The notes beneath the pieces were generated by a model. It made no database searches. It was not told where the DNA came from and saw only the letters and a program-made list of their open reading frames with translations. A DNA stretch of 64,000 nt, taken from Nageia nagi (Eukaryota > Pinophyta). The translations under genes and the position numbers were made by a program. Each line of letters begins with the position of its first letter. Within the stretch, counting starts at the first letter, position 1. Shown piece after piece: positions 36,521 through 48,262 of the stretch. The stretch spans positions 192,076,001 through 192,140,000 of the forward strand of contig JBITNC010000001.1 of assembly GCA_050084985.1 (NCBI GenBank). The letters run 5' to 3'.

Positions 36521-37970
36521 GTGGCACAAATCCCTCAACTAGTCATCAAAATATATACTCATGTATATTTTTAGAGAAATAAGAATATTTTCATATGGGT
36601 ATTACCTTTTTAATCCTTTACTTTTTGTGATAATGTTTATACTTAGTCAATTTAAGATATTTCTCATAGTGTTTAATTTTGGTAGAGATCTGGTAGTATT
36701 GGAGTAAGCAAAAATTTCTAGAATAGCGAGAAAATATGATATGTGTTGGTATTTAGTCATTTTTTAGCATTTCTTATAGTGTTTAATTTTGGTGGAGACT
36801 TGGAAGTATTAAGGTGAATAAATTTTTTTAGAATGGTGAAAAAAACAAATAATATTATACTTAGCCATTTTCTAATGTTTTATAGATCATTTGATTTTAG
36901 CGGAGATTCGATAGAGCAGAGTATGCCAAATTTTGCTAGAATGGCAAGAAAATCAAATAACTCATTTTCTTTAGTTCTAAACCTACTAGAGATGGTGGCA
37001 TCACCTATCATAAGAATCATAGTTAGATCAACCACCTAATGTATTCCAATTTTGAGATTCAAGTTTTGACCATCCAGATCAAAGCATATCCAGATACTTT
37101 CATTGGAATAATGTAGTTTCCATATGTATTTAATTTTCATGGGTTTGGTTGAATTCAAATACCTTTATATATTTTCATAACCCCAAAAATATTTTTTCAT
37201 TCCAAGAAGATGATTTCAACTTCCAAATTTAGGTCTTTAAGTTTTGGACAAGCTAAAGGTGTTAACACATGTGGAAGAGTGATCTAGATCTTTGTATATT
37301 TGAATTTGAATTGTAAATCTATAAAAGAATCAAATATGATACTTTGTAAATATCTATTTAGTTAGTTATAGATATTTTAATCTGTTATAGTTTGTTAGAG
37401 ATTAGTTAGAAGATATTTTCTAGAGAAAAACTATAAGTATTACCTCTATTGAAGGAGAAGGGGTCAAGTGTAGTAGATTTTGCCCTTGTTTTATACTAGC
37501 ATCTATGATAATTATATGTAATTTTTTTCTTGATCTCTTAACTATGATTAATTTGTCATTATTCTTAAATGGTTGTGTGATATGTTTATTTGCACTTCAT
37601 GAACTATGAGAGATTATTAGTAGTTAATCTATATTTGTAAAGCACTTATAGAGTATTGGTACTGGGAATGTCGTATATTATTTGGTGGCTATAAAATCAA
37701 ACTATTTGACCAACTTAGATTCTACTATAATCGATGTTTATGTTGTTTTGGATTTTTTTTTTGCTTATTTACACCTACTAACCTAGCATTTTAAATTTTC
37801 TTTAGTCTTGCAAGTTTGTTTTCTACACCTTTACTTTTATAAAACTCAGTTTGATCTCGACATGAACTAGCCTTCTTTGGAGATAGATTTCTAATATTAA
37901 AAACCATTCATTAAAATTATAGTTGTGAATTTGATATGTGGATGCATGAGAAAATTACCACATCTTAATC
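36521..37970 (+). repeat. 3' LTR of the 13-kb element
   Basis: Collinear with 24705-26147. The internal repeats recur near 36665, 36775 and 36885. Both LTRs have diverged noticeably, which points to an old insertion. The right edge follows the last shared block, acatcttaatca. Confidence 0.85.
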
Positions 37971-40429
37971 AATAGACTATAGAAAAAATACATATAATAA
38001 GAGTAAGGAAGCACCTAGTGTAAGTCTTATGTGTAAGAGTAAAGTAAACAAAAAAGAGAGTCAAAATATAACATTTTTGAATGAGGTAAGAAGCCTACAT
38101 ATCTCAATCAAGAGACTCCATCAATATTTTAGTTCAATAAAAATCTTTTAATGTCAATGAGAGGAATTAACTCTAGAACATTTACAATAAACTCATGATG
38201 GGTAATCCTCCTTGAATCTTTAATGTTCATATGATGCTTCTGATTCATGTCTTCTTATGGTTGAAAATAGGGTGTGATAAGTATGAGAATCAATGTGCTT
38301 TGGGATCTCTTGATGAACACTTTCTATATGAAGAGGGTGGTTTCTCTAATATAAAGTGCAACACATTTTTTTTCTTCATAGTTCATGCATGATTTTAGTA
38401 TTTGGGAACCTCTAAATAAGCAATGGAACCAACCTTAAATTTTATAGTAGATGTAACCAATGAATATGAAATACTCTTTAGTATTTGGTTTCATGTTGCA
38501 TAATTTACATATGCCTTAGTTTTTATGGATATGGTAGTTTGAATTAATATGGATTTGGTGTGAGCAAACCTTTATCTAGCCAAGGTAAAACAAATACCAT
38601 GAGATGTATGTATCTTGATATAATCAATGAAGTTAATAGCACCACGAGTAGACTTGCAGTATGGATTTGACCTATAAAAATTAAGCTAGAGAACTAAATT
38701 GAAGCCATGCATAATAAAATTCTAATCAAATTGATTTTATACTATATACATAATTAAGAAGGCTAAGAAGAAGCATATCAAACTACTAGTAATCATTAAT
38801 TAAAAAAGCATTAACAAGCAACATCAATTCTCCAAGATGAACACACAATAGTGATAAACTATGTGTTTATTTTGTAAGGTTAATACTAAAAATAATATCC
38901 AATCAAATAGATTTTGGATGATACTGGAGATTAATAATAAAAAAAATAGATAATATATTGAAGGATTAATAGTAAAATCTCATGAATTAAGGGTTCGATA
39001 AGGTAGGGAAAAACCAAGTCTCTAATAGAAATGTTTGCCCTAGGAAGGACTACAATACTCTAAATTCATTGAATCCAAACATGGTGTGGAAAACATATCT
39101 AAAGCACATATAAATACATCAAAATAATAATTACAAAAGGAGATAATAATACACTTCACCTAACGTGACTATTGGACTCTATTATAATACTTAATTTAAT
39201 ACATTCCTATATTCTATAAGATGATAAAAGGATATAATAATATTAATTTGAATATAATATTATAACTATCAATATTATATACCTCATCCAATTTCAAGCT
39301 ATAAAGCTAGCCTTAACCTATTCCAATCAAATAATCACTTTTCAAAAGTTACTCTAGTTGTTTGATTTAATCCCCAAGCATCCCAAGCCCTCTATATCTT
39401 TCATAAAGATTATTTCATTCATATTTTAGGCTCATCTTTCCTTTCAATTTAATTTTTGGTTTCTAATAAACAAGGAGGAACTTAAGCATCATCAAGGTTG
39501 ATCCTAATCCCTATTAAATCCAAGACAAGCATCAATCCTCCTAAAACCTTTAAGTTTTCAAGTACATATTAGAAGGAACTTGGAAATTCAATTCAAAATA
39601 TTAGAGCTCATCAATCAAGTGCACAAGCATTTATTTTATTATTTCAATTTGATATACATGCTATATATAGGATTTTGATACCTAGTTGTTAAATCTTATA
39701 TGCTCTAATTGGTTATGAATTATCATATTCCACTCCTTAGGAAAATATCATTTTGGTCATATTTCTATTTACAAATCATAAATAAATATTGTATTTATTA
39801 CTAAAATAAATCATTTTATTTATATATAAAGGTTTTTGCAAAACTAAAAATTATGAAAGTTAGCTCACTATCTCAAGATTCTGACATGAAGGTTTGTTCA
39901 ACTTGTTTTGATTCAAAATCCTTTATTTTGAAATGATATGTTCTTCAAATTTATATATGATTTTGATAATATTTTTCTCATGTACTTATCCTTGCTTGTG
40001 AAAACCTTGGAGATCTGAAATAGAGAAAAATTATCCAAACAAACCTTTAGATCAAATCAAAACATTTCATTATCATTGAGTTGCATTTAACAAAAGAAAA
40101 TAAATCTTAAAATAATGAATAATTTAAATTTATTTTGTTAATATTCACTTTAATTAATTAATTATTTTTAAATACTTATATAAACAATTTTTATTTTTTC
40201 GAAAATCAAATTTCATTAAAATGTTTATATTGAATGATAGATCACTTAAAAAATAAAATATATTTAGAATATTTCAATAATAAAAATAGAAATCAAAAGT
40301 AATTAAATACTTTATACATGAACTAAATATAATTGTATATCATAAATTTTTGTATTATGCTATAAATCTATCAATAAATATTTATTATAAATTTTTAATA
40401 TGAAGATGTTTTTATCATCAAAAGTTGTA
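37971..40429. other. Unassigned AT-rich stretch
   Basis: No LTR, domain or gene is recognised on either strand. The minus strand around 38690-38330 has a fairly open but unidentified frame containing GAINFIDYIKIHTSHGICF. Confidence 0.4.
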
Positions 40430-41203
40430 TGAATTCCCCATCTTTAGCATCATGGCCAATCGTTATGATGCAATCTAGTTCTTGATGCTCTAGCTTCTTT
40501 GATGCCCTTATCTATTGTTTTGGCTTCCTTATCTCTTCCAATACATGTTGCATACTAACCATTTTGGTAAATGAATGAAAATGATCACCTTAAATACTAA
40601 GATGCCTATGCCCATACTAAGAGCATAGGCCACCAAATGCGTGAAAAAAAAAATAGATCGATTCACTGTTTCTCCTCCGTGCAGGCCACAAAATGTGTAA
40701 ACGAGATCAAGCCATGAAATGTCTCCTCCGTGCGGGTTAGCAAACATGTGAGTGGAAAAAATTTTAGGTCGTTAAATATATGGCTTTCCTTTATGCTCAA
40801 CATAGCACTCCTTCGTATATAGTAGATCTAATATATGCACAGATCTCTCTATGCGGGACTTCTCCTCTCGGTGCTAGCTCTCCACATAGATATAACCATG
40901 GGCTTTCTATGCCTTTGCACACAACAATTCAATGTGCAGTCTTTCAATGCAACACTCCTCATGTGGGCCTATTCAATCTCTACTATGGCATTATACATCA
41001 ATGAACAAATCCTTACTACACATAAATCCTTCTTTGCTCCCATTGGAACAAGAGTTTTTCCATAGGCTTTGGATCTCACACTTGTAAGAATTTGATAAAT
41101 TCTTTGCAATGCATCCATAAGCTCAATAACTTTGATGATATTCCTTGAGGAGCTTGATAAGATCCTTCAATACTTCACCCACTCTAACCCAATAACCAAC
41201 TTA
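40430..41203 (-). other. Internal remnant next to minus-strand copia LTR
   Basis: This lies immediately inside the primer-binding site of the minus-strand LTR at 41219-41493, so it should be the 5' leader or gag start. No gag motif is recognisable. It is less AT-rich than its surroundings and keeps some CpG sites; gcacggaggaga (minus strand) occurs twice, near 40670 and 40725, as part of a loose repeat. Confidence 0.4.
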
Positions 41204-41215
41204 GCTCTGATACCA
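41204..41215 (-). other. Primer-binding site, initiator tRNA-Met type
   Basis: The minus strand reads TGGTATCAGAGC exactly, two or three bases after the LTR end. This is the best-kept primer site in the window and implies a comparatively young insertion. Confidence 0.9.
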
Positions 41216-41218
41216 ATT

Positions 41219-41493
41219 GAGAGAACCAAAATGTTCTTGATTATTCATCAAAATGAGTTAAATATTTATAGGCTTAAGAAAGCCATTACAAGACAAAATA
41301 ATAAGTTGAGAATAATATTCTCATGACCAAAATAAACAAATCACACTATACGTATCACCCTTAGATCACTACATGACAAATTACTTGTTATAACAAAAAA
41401 CTAAAATGCTTATACCTAGATACTTAGGAAAATACTTAGTCCTAATTAATTAATCCTTAGGACTTAGGAATAATGTTAGAAATACTTCCAACA
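41219..41493 (-). repeat. Copia-type 5' LTR, minus strand
   Basis: On the minus strand it begins TGTTGGAAGTATTTCTAACA and ends CTCTCAA just before the primer-binding site. A TATA box, TATAAATA, lies at 41270-41263. Length (about 275 bases) and ends fit Ty1/copia. No partner LTR or coding domain is found, so it is a truncated element. Confidence 0.8.
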
Positions 41494-41589
41494 CATACCT
41501 CTCGATTTGAAATCTTCACCTCTTGCACAAACTGGATTATGGAACTCATTAATGCCTTCCCTTGTTATCGATAGATATCATGCTTAAAC

Positions 41590-41995
41590 AAAAAGTACTT
41601 TTTCTTTATATACACATGATGTTTAATAACATATGCATAAATTTTGATGATATATGCAAAGCCTTTAATCTTATACACATAACCCCTAATAATATATATA
41701 TAACCTTTATATTTCATGTATGTATAGGGATTCTTCTTAATAGATCCATGATCATGATATACACATAATATTTATTTATATACACATAATGTTTATTTAT
41801 ATATGTGCAACATTTATTGATATACATAAGAATTTTATTTTATATATGTATGACATTTCTACATAACATACGCACATGATTTCTACTACATAGATTGTAG
41901 CTCAATGATATATGCACAATGTTTAAGAATATACACATTTTGCTTAATACTATATGCATGGCATTTGATAATATACATACATCATTTATACTATT
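41590..41995. repeat. Degenerate tandem repeat (tatacacataatgttta type)
   Basis: Variants of a unit near 23-30 bases recur, for example atatacacataatgttta at about 41758 and 41780, with many diverged copies on both sides. Short open frames here come from the repeat. Confidence 0.6.
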
Positions 41996-42721
41996 ATAAG
42001 AAAATAAAATATGGAATCTTCCTACAATCCATTTGGACTTCCTTGGAGCATTTTTGGATGTGCTTACATCACATTCTTATCTTCAATGTAACCTAGTATC
42101 ATCTTCTTTGACCATCACAAGTTGAAAATTGATAATATCAAATAAATTATTGTGAAAAGTGAAAAAAAAAAACTTGTAATGAACCCATCCATTCTACAAA
42201 GAATCCAATTTCAACTATTCTAATTGTAACTACTAATACCACATTAGAGTTGACATGCCATGAATAACTTTATTATATACAAGAAAATATTTTGTTTAAT
42301 ATCCTTTGGTACTTTTATATTCTATATTTCAACCATAACAAAGGAAGTTGCAATAAATGACATCAATTTTTTCTTATTCACTCTATACTTTCCTAGATTT
42401 AAAGAAGAAAAAATATAGTTTCTATGCAATCTTGGTGCCATGCACTATGGTGTTTGCAATTTAACTTATTTATTTAAAAATTTTGCTTATTATAATTTTC
42501 ATCGATGTTAAATTTAAACTCATTTTTAAAATATGAAAACCAAGAAAAATAAGGCATTGTAAATATCATTAGAGAACAATAAAATATTTATTTATAATGT
42601 CATCAATTATGAATATACGGAATTGTGTCCAAAACTTTATCTATAATAAATAAGATGTTGTTTCACAACACCAAATAAGAATGAAAGCATTGTATAAAGA
42701 GAGAATGGAGTGATTTGCAAG
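41996..42721. other. Unassigned stretch 3' of the histone copy
   Basis: AT-rich, no recognised domain. Confidence 0.4.
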
Positions 42722-43033
42722 CTAGCCATCAAAATTGTAGAGAGTCCTACCCTGATGCTTGAAGGCATACACAACATTTCTAGTAGTCACATTCTTATGA
42801 TGAGTATGCTCAATGTATGTGATGGTATCCCTTATCATATTTTCTAGAAAGATCTTCAATACTCCCATCATTTCTTCATAAATCAACCCACTAATGCACT
42901 TCATACCTTCCCTCCTAACAAGGCATCAAATGGAGGGCTTCAGAATGACATAAATGTTATCTCTCAATAGCTTCATATGATGCTTCACTCCTCCCTTCCA
43001 CAAACCCTTTCTAATCTTTCCCTTCTCATACAT
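42722..43033 (-). pseudogene. Histone H4 pseudogene, full length
   Basis: The minus strand from ATG at 43033 to TAG at 42722 is 104 codons, exactly the length of plant histone H4, with no insertion or deletion. Residues line up one to one: KGLWKGG for KGLGKGG (9-15), LRDNI (23-27), ISGLIYEE (47-54), GVLKIFLEN (57-65) and QGRTLY (94-99). By hand I count about 66 of 103 identities to plant H4. Codon 36, an Arg, is TGA, and many other Arg codons are now His or Cys, the result expected when CpG in CGN codons decays. Acetylated tail lysines are only partly kept. The protein would package DNA in nucleosomes; with the stop and changes in this nearly invariant protein it is not functional. Plant H4 genes lack introns, so a processed copy and a gene duplicate cannot be told apart. 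Confidence 0.93.
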
Positions 43034-43280
43034 CTTCCCTTCCCTCTCACTTTTCCTCTTACTTACCAAATCTCTCCTTTTTTCCTCACATCATAAGAAT
43101 GATATATGCTTCCTTCTCTTTTCCTATTACTCCTTTCAATTTTAGTATACTCTCATTTTATATCTCTAGTATGCCCCTTCAAAACCTCACTCCTTGTCCA
43201 CCATCGGATACCCAACAAGGGTGTGATCCATATGAGGTGCATACATGAAGTTTCATTCATTGGATTTTACCATTCATTAT
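43034..43280. other. Short stretch between histone copy and LTR
   Basis: Pyrimidine-rich on the plus strand (ccttccctctc and similar). No promoter element of plant histone genes was recognised. Confidence 0.3.
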
Positions 43281-44013
43281 TGTTATAATTGAAAAAAAAT
43301 AAAAATTTATTATTAATTAGGATTATTTATTGAATATTCAATTAACCAATTTAAATAATGAAATAATAAAAAATGATAACATAAATGATGATAATGATAT
43401 ATTTGACCTTGACCTATCAAAACTAAATTTACGAAAGATACAAACTTGTACTTTACTTATGATAATGAATAGAGGTGATGTTTAGATGAAAGAGGATAAA
43501 AAACAAGCCTCTCTAAATAACGAAGCCACATATCCAACCTCAACCCAACAATGGTTCTAGGAACCTTGCAACGTCACTCGACTACCCTTCCAATTTAGCC
43601 TTTCCCTTTTCTCAATGTCATCTTGCCTTCAATACTCAAAACACCACTCATAGAAGAGTAAAAGATATTAGGAATGTGAATCTCAAAGTATAATAATTTC
43701 CAAAAATGATAGGTGGCATTAAGAAACATCGACCAATAATGACACAAGTAATTACCACCTATCAAGGGTTCAAGATTGTGTTAGATCATGTCATATGTAG
43801 AATCATGCATACCCTTACACCTTTATAGATAAAATATAAATTACCAAGGCTCATCTTTAGGCTTATTATGATGTCATCCAACCTGTTACTATAAAACATA
43901 AAGGTATATGATAGTGCACATTAATAAATGTATTTATTTAATAAATTAAATAAATCATAAATAACTTAAAAGGGTATTTTAATTAAATTAAAATTCCCTT
44001 TTAGGTGTTAACA
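43281..44013 (-). repeat. 3' LTR of the interrupted element
   Basis: It matches 57189-57943, for example tattcaattaaccaattt, gatgataatgatatatttga and attttaattaaattaaaatt. The minus strand begins TGTTAACACC and ends with CA at 43281. Confidence 0.9.
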
Positions 44014-44027
44014 GATGCCCTATTTTG
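44014..44027 (-). other. Polypurine tract
   Basis: On the minus strand aaaatagggcatc directly precedes the TGTTAACA start of the 3' LTR. Confidence 0.6.
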
Positions 44028-45000
44028 AATATGTTTTGATGCTTTTGAAATAAAGAAAATCCAAGCATAATTCAAAGTATAATCAAGAAAAAATGTTAAT
44101 AGTAAAAAAATACTCCCTAAAAAGTTATCTCATGGTGGCAGCTTTAGATGCTCCAATTTTTCTCCTATGTTATGCCCCCTCTATGACTTAGTTACAACAT
44201 GATGGACCTCTCATCATAGGAGAAATTCAAATTAAAGAACAAGGAACCTAAAAAAAAATTAGATAAGAAACATTTTTGAACAATATATCTCAAATATAAA
44301 CATTAACATTATGATATGAATAATGTGATAAGTGATAATAAGGATGCAAACTTGTCCTTGGTGAGTTACCCACCAAGAATGATGAAGAAAGATTATCAAT
44401 TTATGTTGATCAACTTGCTTTCCCAAGTGACCATGTTGTTATGGATTTTTGAAAAGAATTACCCTTACTTACAAAGGCATCAAAGTGATTAACTTGGTTG
44501 CCCCAAAACATCATGTTTTTATGTATTTTTGATATGGATGATCATTTCTTACAAAGGCATCAAATGATACAATTGATAAAATAAATGTATGATAAATAAC
44601 TTTTTGATAAAAAAGGAAGGTAGATAGATATACAACTTACCTTTTTTCATTTTCTTACCTTGACTTGGATTGTATTGAATGCAACAATGACACTAGAAGC
44701 ATAGTTGCATCACTAGGTTGTATCCTTGACTGACCTGCAACGTTAGTATCTAGAGATGTAGAAAGATATATTTACTTGAAAAAGGTTAGACGTAAAAAAA
44801 ATTTCATATGAATGAGATTAATTGGATTGCATTCCTCTTTAACTTCAATTATAGATAATTTATATGCACCTTTTCCATAATTTGCAATAATAATGTAAGG
44901 ACATATCTAGTTAGGTCCGAAATTACCCTTCTTTTTAGTTTAAGTACTTTAAATTTAGCAAGATTTTATTTTAAGATAAGTTCACCTACCTTGAACTCTT
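44028..45000 (-). other. 3' untranslated region of the interrupted element
   Basis: No domain recognised between integrase and the polypurine tract. A phrase around ttacaaaggcatcaa is repeated at about 44470 and 44549. Confidence 0.4.
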
Positions 45001-46130
45001 TAGGAATGATTTTTTTGCTATAATCTCATTGAATTCAAGAATGATAAGCATAAAGGTGTTCTATAGAGTTAACCATTTTTTTCATTTAGGACCTCTAATT
45101 GGGCTAATCTAGATTTCAATCTATCTTTATTAGGAATGAGACCATCTAGGGATACACAAATTGATGGTATTTCTAGCTTTAATGGGATCATAGCTTCATC
45201 TCCACACATTAGGTAAAAGCAAGTGGCATCTACAAAAGTCCTATTACTATTCCTAAAGGACCACAAAGCATAGCGAAGTTGTTCATGTCAATCTTTACTA
45301 TGTTGTTCACTAGTTTTGGATAGGATACTTTTTATGACTTTTTTTGATGATTTGGCTTGAGCATTACCTTTGGGATAATAAGGTGTGTAGAATTTCCTTT
45401 CAATATGATATTTTGAAAAGAAATATCTAATTTCATTATCTTTGAAACTAAGACCATTAGCCATGAACAATTTAGAAGGCACACCATATCTAAAAATTAT
45501 ATATTCAATAAGAAAATCAATAATATCATCTTCTTTTGCTAACTTCATAGGTTTAGCCTTCAACCATTTCATGAAGTACTCTTCAGTTGTAATAATAAAC
45601 TTATGTCCATATCTTTAAATAGGGTTAATTTTTCCAATAAAATCAAGTGAACAAATAGAAAATGGACAAGGAGACACAATAGAGTCCAAATCATGAGAAG
45701 GATAAGGTTGAAGTCTAGCATTCTTTTGACATTTTTCATATTTTCTAACATGCAATTCACAATCTTCAAGCATAGTATGCCAATAATAACCTAGTCTAAG
45801 AAATTTTTGATAAACAAATTTACCATTAAAGTGACGACCACATTTTCCTTCATGAGCTTGATGAAGTGCCATTTCTATTCTATTACTTATTAAACATCTA
45901 AGGAGAGTACCATCAAAAGATATTCTATATAGCAGATCATTAATAATGACATGTTTTGCAGCTAAATTTTTAATTCTAATAATAGCATTGTAATCAAAAG
46001 CAATAGGGATAATACCATTTTTAATATAATTGAAAATATGTTGATACCATTCACATTCATTGATACAAGTTGCTAAAAAATAATGATCTTGAATAAAATT
46101 TTGAACAACACACTCATGATAAGGCATACC
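45001..46130 (-). pseudogene. Integrase remnant of the interrupted element
   Basis: Reading leftward, 46127-45615 is a 170-codon open stretch. It contains the linker ECEWYQHIFNYIKNG, the H2C2 finger (HQAHEGKCGRHFNGKFVYQK, then CELHVRKYEKCQKN with both Cys pairs largely kept) and the start of the core (FSICSLDFIGKINPI). The open stretch 45572-45288 continues the core with IIDFLIEYIIFRYGVPSKLF, MANGLSFKDNEIRYFFSKYH and FYTPYYPKGNAQAKSSKKVI; the catalytic D of D-N-G is N and the E of V-E-S is lost. 45266-45069 holds the C-terminal region (FYLMCGDEAMIPLKLEIPSI). No chromodomain. Confidence 0.9.
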
Positions 46131-46420
46131 AATATTGGAGTATAACTTATTTCATAATCAAGCAAAGTCTTATTGATGTAATAAATTGTTCTTTCCTTAT
46201 TGTTGTCATCTTTTTGAGCTAACATTTCCCCTAGGGTACTTACAGTTGCTAAAATATAAAGTAATAAGATCTTTTTTGAATCATAATGGGATAAGACTAG
46301 AGTACTAGTAAGATAGCTTTTGATTTTATCCAAAGCTTTTTTACACTTTTCATCCAACATGAATTTCTCACCTTTATTCAATAAATGAGAAAAAGGAGTG
46401 GTCATGTCTACTAACTAAGT
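46131..46420 (-). pseudogene. Truncated RNase H of the interrupted element
   Basis: Reading leftward from 46405: MTTPFSHLLNKGEKFMLDEK, then LYILATVSTLGEMLAQKDDN and ERTIYYINKTLLDYEISYTP. Here the normal domain would continue with M-E-K-L-C, but the sequence passes straight into the integrase linker. The C-terminal half of RNase H and the additional RNase H seen in the related insert are missing. This looks like an internal deletion with a junction near 46135. Confidence 0.8.
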
Positions 46421-47260
46421 AATGAATCTTCTGATTACTTCCACTTTGCCTAAAAGAGTTCTCAATTCTTTCAAATTTCTTGAAGGTGGTAAATAAATAA
46501 TAGTTTTAACCTTATTAGGATCTACCTCAATGCCTCTCCATGACATAATGAAACCAATAAATTTACCTAATGAGATCTCAAATGCACACTTTTGAGGTTT
46601 TAATTTCAATTTGTATTCTCTCATTATTTGAAAACTTTCCTCAAATCTGAAGTGTGTTCATGTTTGGCTACAAATTTTGCTATAATGTAATCAACATACA
46701 CCTCAAGATTCTCATGTATCATATAATGGAACATGCTCACCATAGCTCTCTAATAAGTTGCAAGTGCTTTCTTTAGGCTAAAAGGCATGATTAATCAATA
46801 AAATATGCCCTAAGGAGTAACAAATGTTATCTTATGTTGATCCTCCTTATTGATCCATATTTGATTGTAGTGAAACAAACTATCCATGAAGGAAAACATA
46901 TCATGGCTTATTATTGAATCTAAAATCATATCAATGTTAGGTAAATGAAAGGTATCTTTGATACATGTCTTGTTTATATCCCTAAAATCTATACAACATC
47001 TTATCTCATCATTAGGCTTAGTTGCAAGAACAATGTTATAAATCCATGGAGAATAATCAATAGGAACAATAAAGCTAATAGAAACATATTTTTCAATTTC
47101 TTTAATAGTAAGAGATACCCTAGGATGTATTTTTCAAAGCTTGTACTAAATTGGTTTAACATTTCATTGACAACTAGGCTATGAATGAAAAAATCAAGAT
47201 CTAGACCATGCATATTAGAATAACACCAAGCAAGGACATCAAAAAACTCTTTTAATAGTA
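46421..47260 (-). pseudogene. Reverse transcriptase remnant of the interrupted element
   Basis: Motifs read leftward across frames: PIDYSPWIYNIVLATK near 47060, IRCCIDFRDIN near 47005 with the first catalytic Asp kept, FMDSLFHYNQIWINKEDQHK, YVDY at 46698-46687 where the active site is YVDD, then the open stretch 46624-46415 with KLKPQKCAFEISLGKFIGFI and LKELRTLLGKVEVIRRFIT (thumb and connection). The YVDD-to-YVDY change removes a catalytic Asp. Confidence 0.85.
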
Positions 47261-48262
47261 GGTGGTACCTTTCCCATTCTTAAAATGTTAACCAAGCTCT
47301 TATTTTGATCAACTTTGGGTCCTTTTGGGTACCAATGTTTACTTCTATTATTTCTTCACTAAGACAGTACATTTCATCACTAAGTGAGGGTGGCATAGGT
47401 AATGCCCCCAATCTTACACCCAAACTTAGTTGTAAGACACATAGAAAATAGAGAGGAAGTGTTGGGATCCTAGTGGTATCATTCCATTTATGTTAGGGAA
47501 GGCAGATAGAAAAAGGGAAAACCTAGACCATAACATTGACTCAACAAAAAATAAATAAAAGTAAGGAGATAAGTTAAGAATTTAACCTGCAATGTTTGCA
47601 TTATCTGTGTAGACCTTCTCATTGAAATAAGCTTGATATCACAAGAACCATACTATGAGCCTCTTTTCACTAGATTTGGGGAACTCACTTTGTGCCTCCA
47701 AATTTTCTAAGATATAATCATCATTTTGAAATATGTCCACTTGAATCAAAGTCATAGGAGGTAAGAATGGATCTGCATAGTAAACTTGTAATTCCTCCAT
47801 AGGAATGTGCATCATGGTACAATGAAGCCACTTGTCAAAAATATCTTTACTATAGCTTTGGTTATTACTTTCAACTTTTTGACTAATGGAAGTTGATGGT
47901 GGTGTGCTAGATGTAGAAGCATCAAATCCAATTTCATTTATTCTCTTGTCCTTATCTTCATTTGGTATAGACTCTATGATACCTTGATCATTCTTATCTA
48001 ATCATTTTCCACCATATTTGATGCTTTTGCATATAATGTTTTGCAAAAGCAAAATCAAAATTATTAAAATGCATACCTACCTTTTTGGGTGGAGTTTGAA
48101 AAATAGACATGGTACTATCACTGATCCAAAATTTGGATCCCTTTGACATTTAGTAATCTCCATTTCAGTGTGTTCATTATGATCATCTTATCTTCAACTT
48201 TCTGATGCTTCTTTTGGATCAAGAATCTTAATTCATATATGGAAGTTATGAAATTAATTCCA
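47261..48262 (-). pseudogene. Protease-RT spacer coding remnant
   Basis: A long frame on the minus strand contains IIESIPNEDKDKRINEIGFD, FDKWLHCTMMHIPMEELQVY and ILENLEAQSEFPKSSEKRLI. The plus-strand insert has an equivalent spacer (53140-53460, with ILEYLGAHSKFANSNEKRQV), so this acidic spacer between protease and RT is a shared feature of the two elements. Its function is unknown to me. Confidence 0.65.

Larger units (their letters stand above)
24705..37970 (+). mobile_element. 13-kb Ty3/gypsy element with extra RNase H and long 3' extension
   Basis: Direct repeats at 24705-26147 and 36521-37970 are the LTRs. Between them, in order: gag, protease, an RNase H-like domain, the RT linker, RT, RNase H, integrase, then about 4.2 kb with further reading frame and coiled-coil sequence. 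All frames are broken. The protease-linker-RT style fits the Tat-like branch of Ty3/gypsy, but in Tat elements the extra RNase H normally sits between the native RNase H and integrase. No standard primer site is visible after the 5' LTR, and no target duplication was identified. Confidence 0.85.

Noticed and set aside
40529-41065. Several overlapping open frames on both strands as host genes
   Set aside because: They lie just inside a copia primer-binding site, overlap each other on opposite strands and show no known domain.
42722-42904. A short intact histone-like gene starting at the Met at 42904
   Set aside because: The alignment continues upstream through the TGA at codon 36 to an ATG at 43033 in the same frame, so the shorter frame is only the part after the stop of a full-length H4 pseudogene.
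45288-46127. A host DNA-binding protein with a zinc finger
   Set aside because: The H2C2 finger is followed by the integrase core and lies between RNase H and a 3' LTR; it is retroelement integrase.
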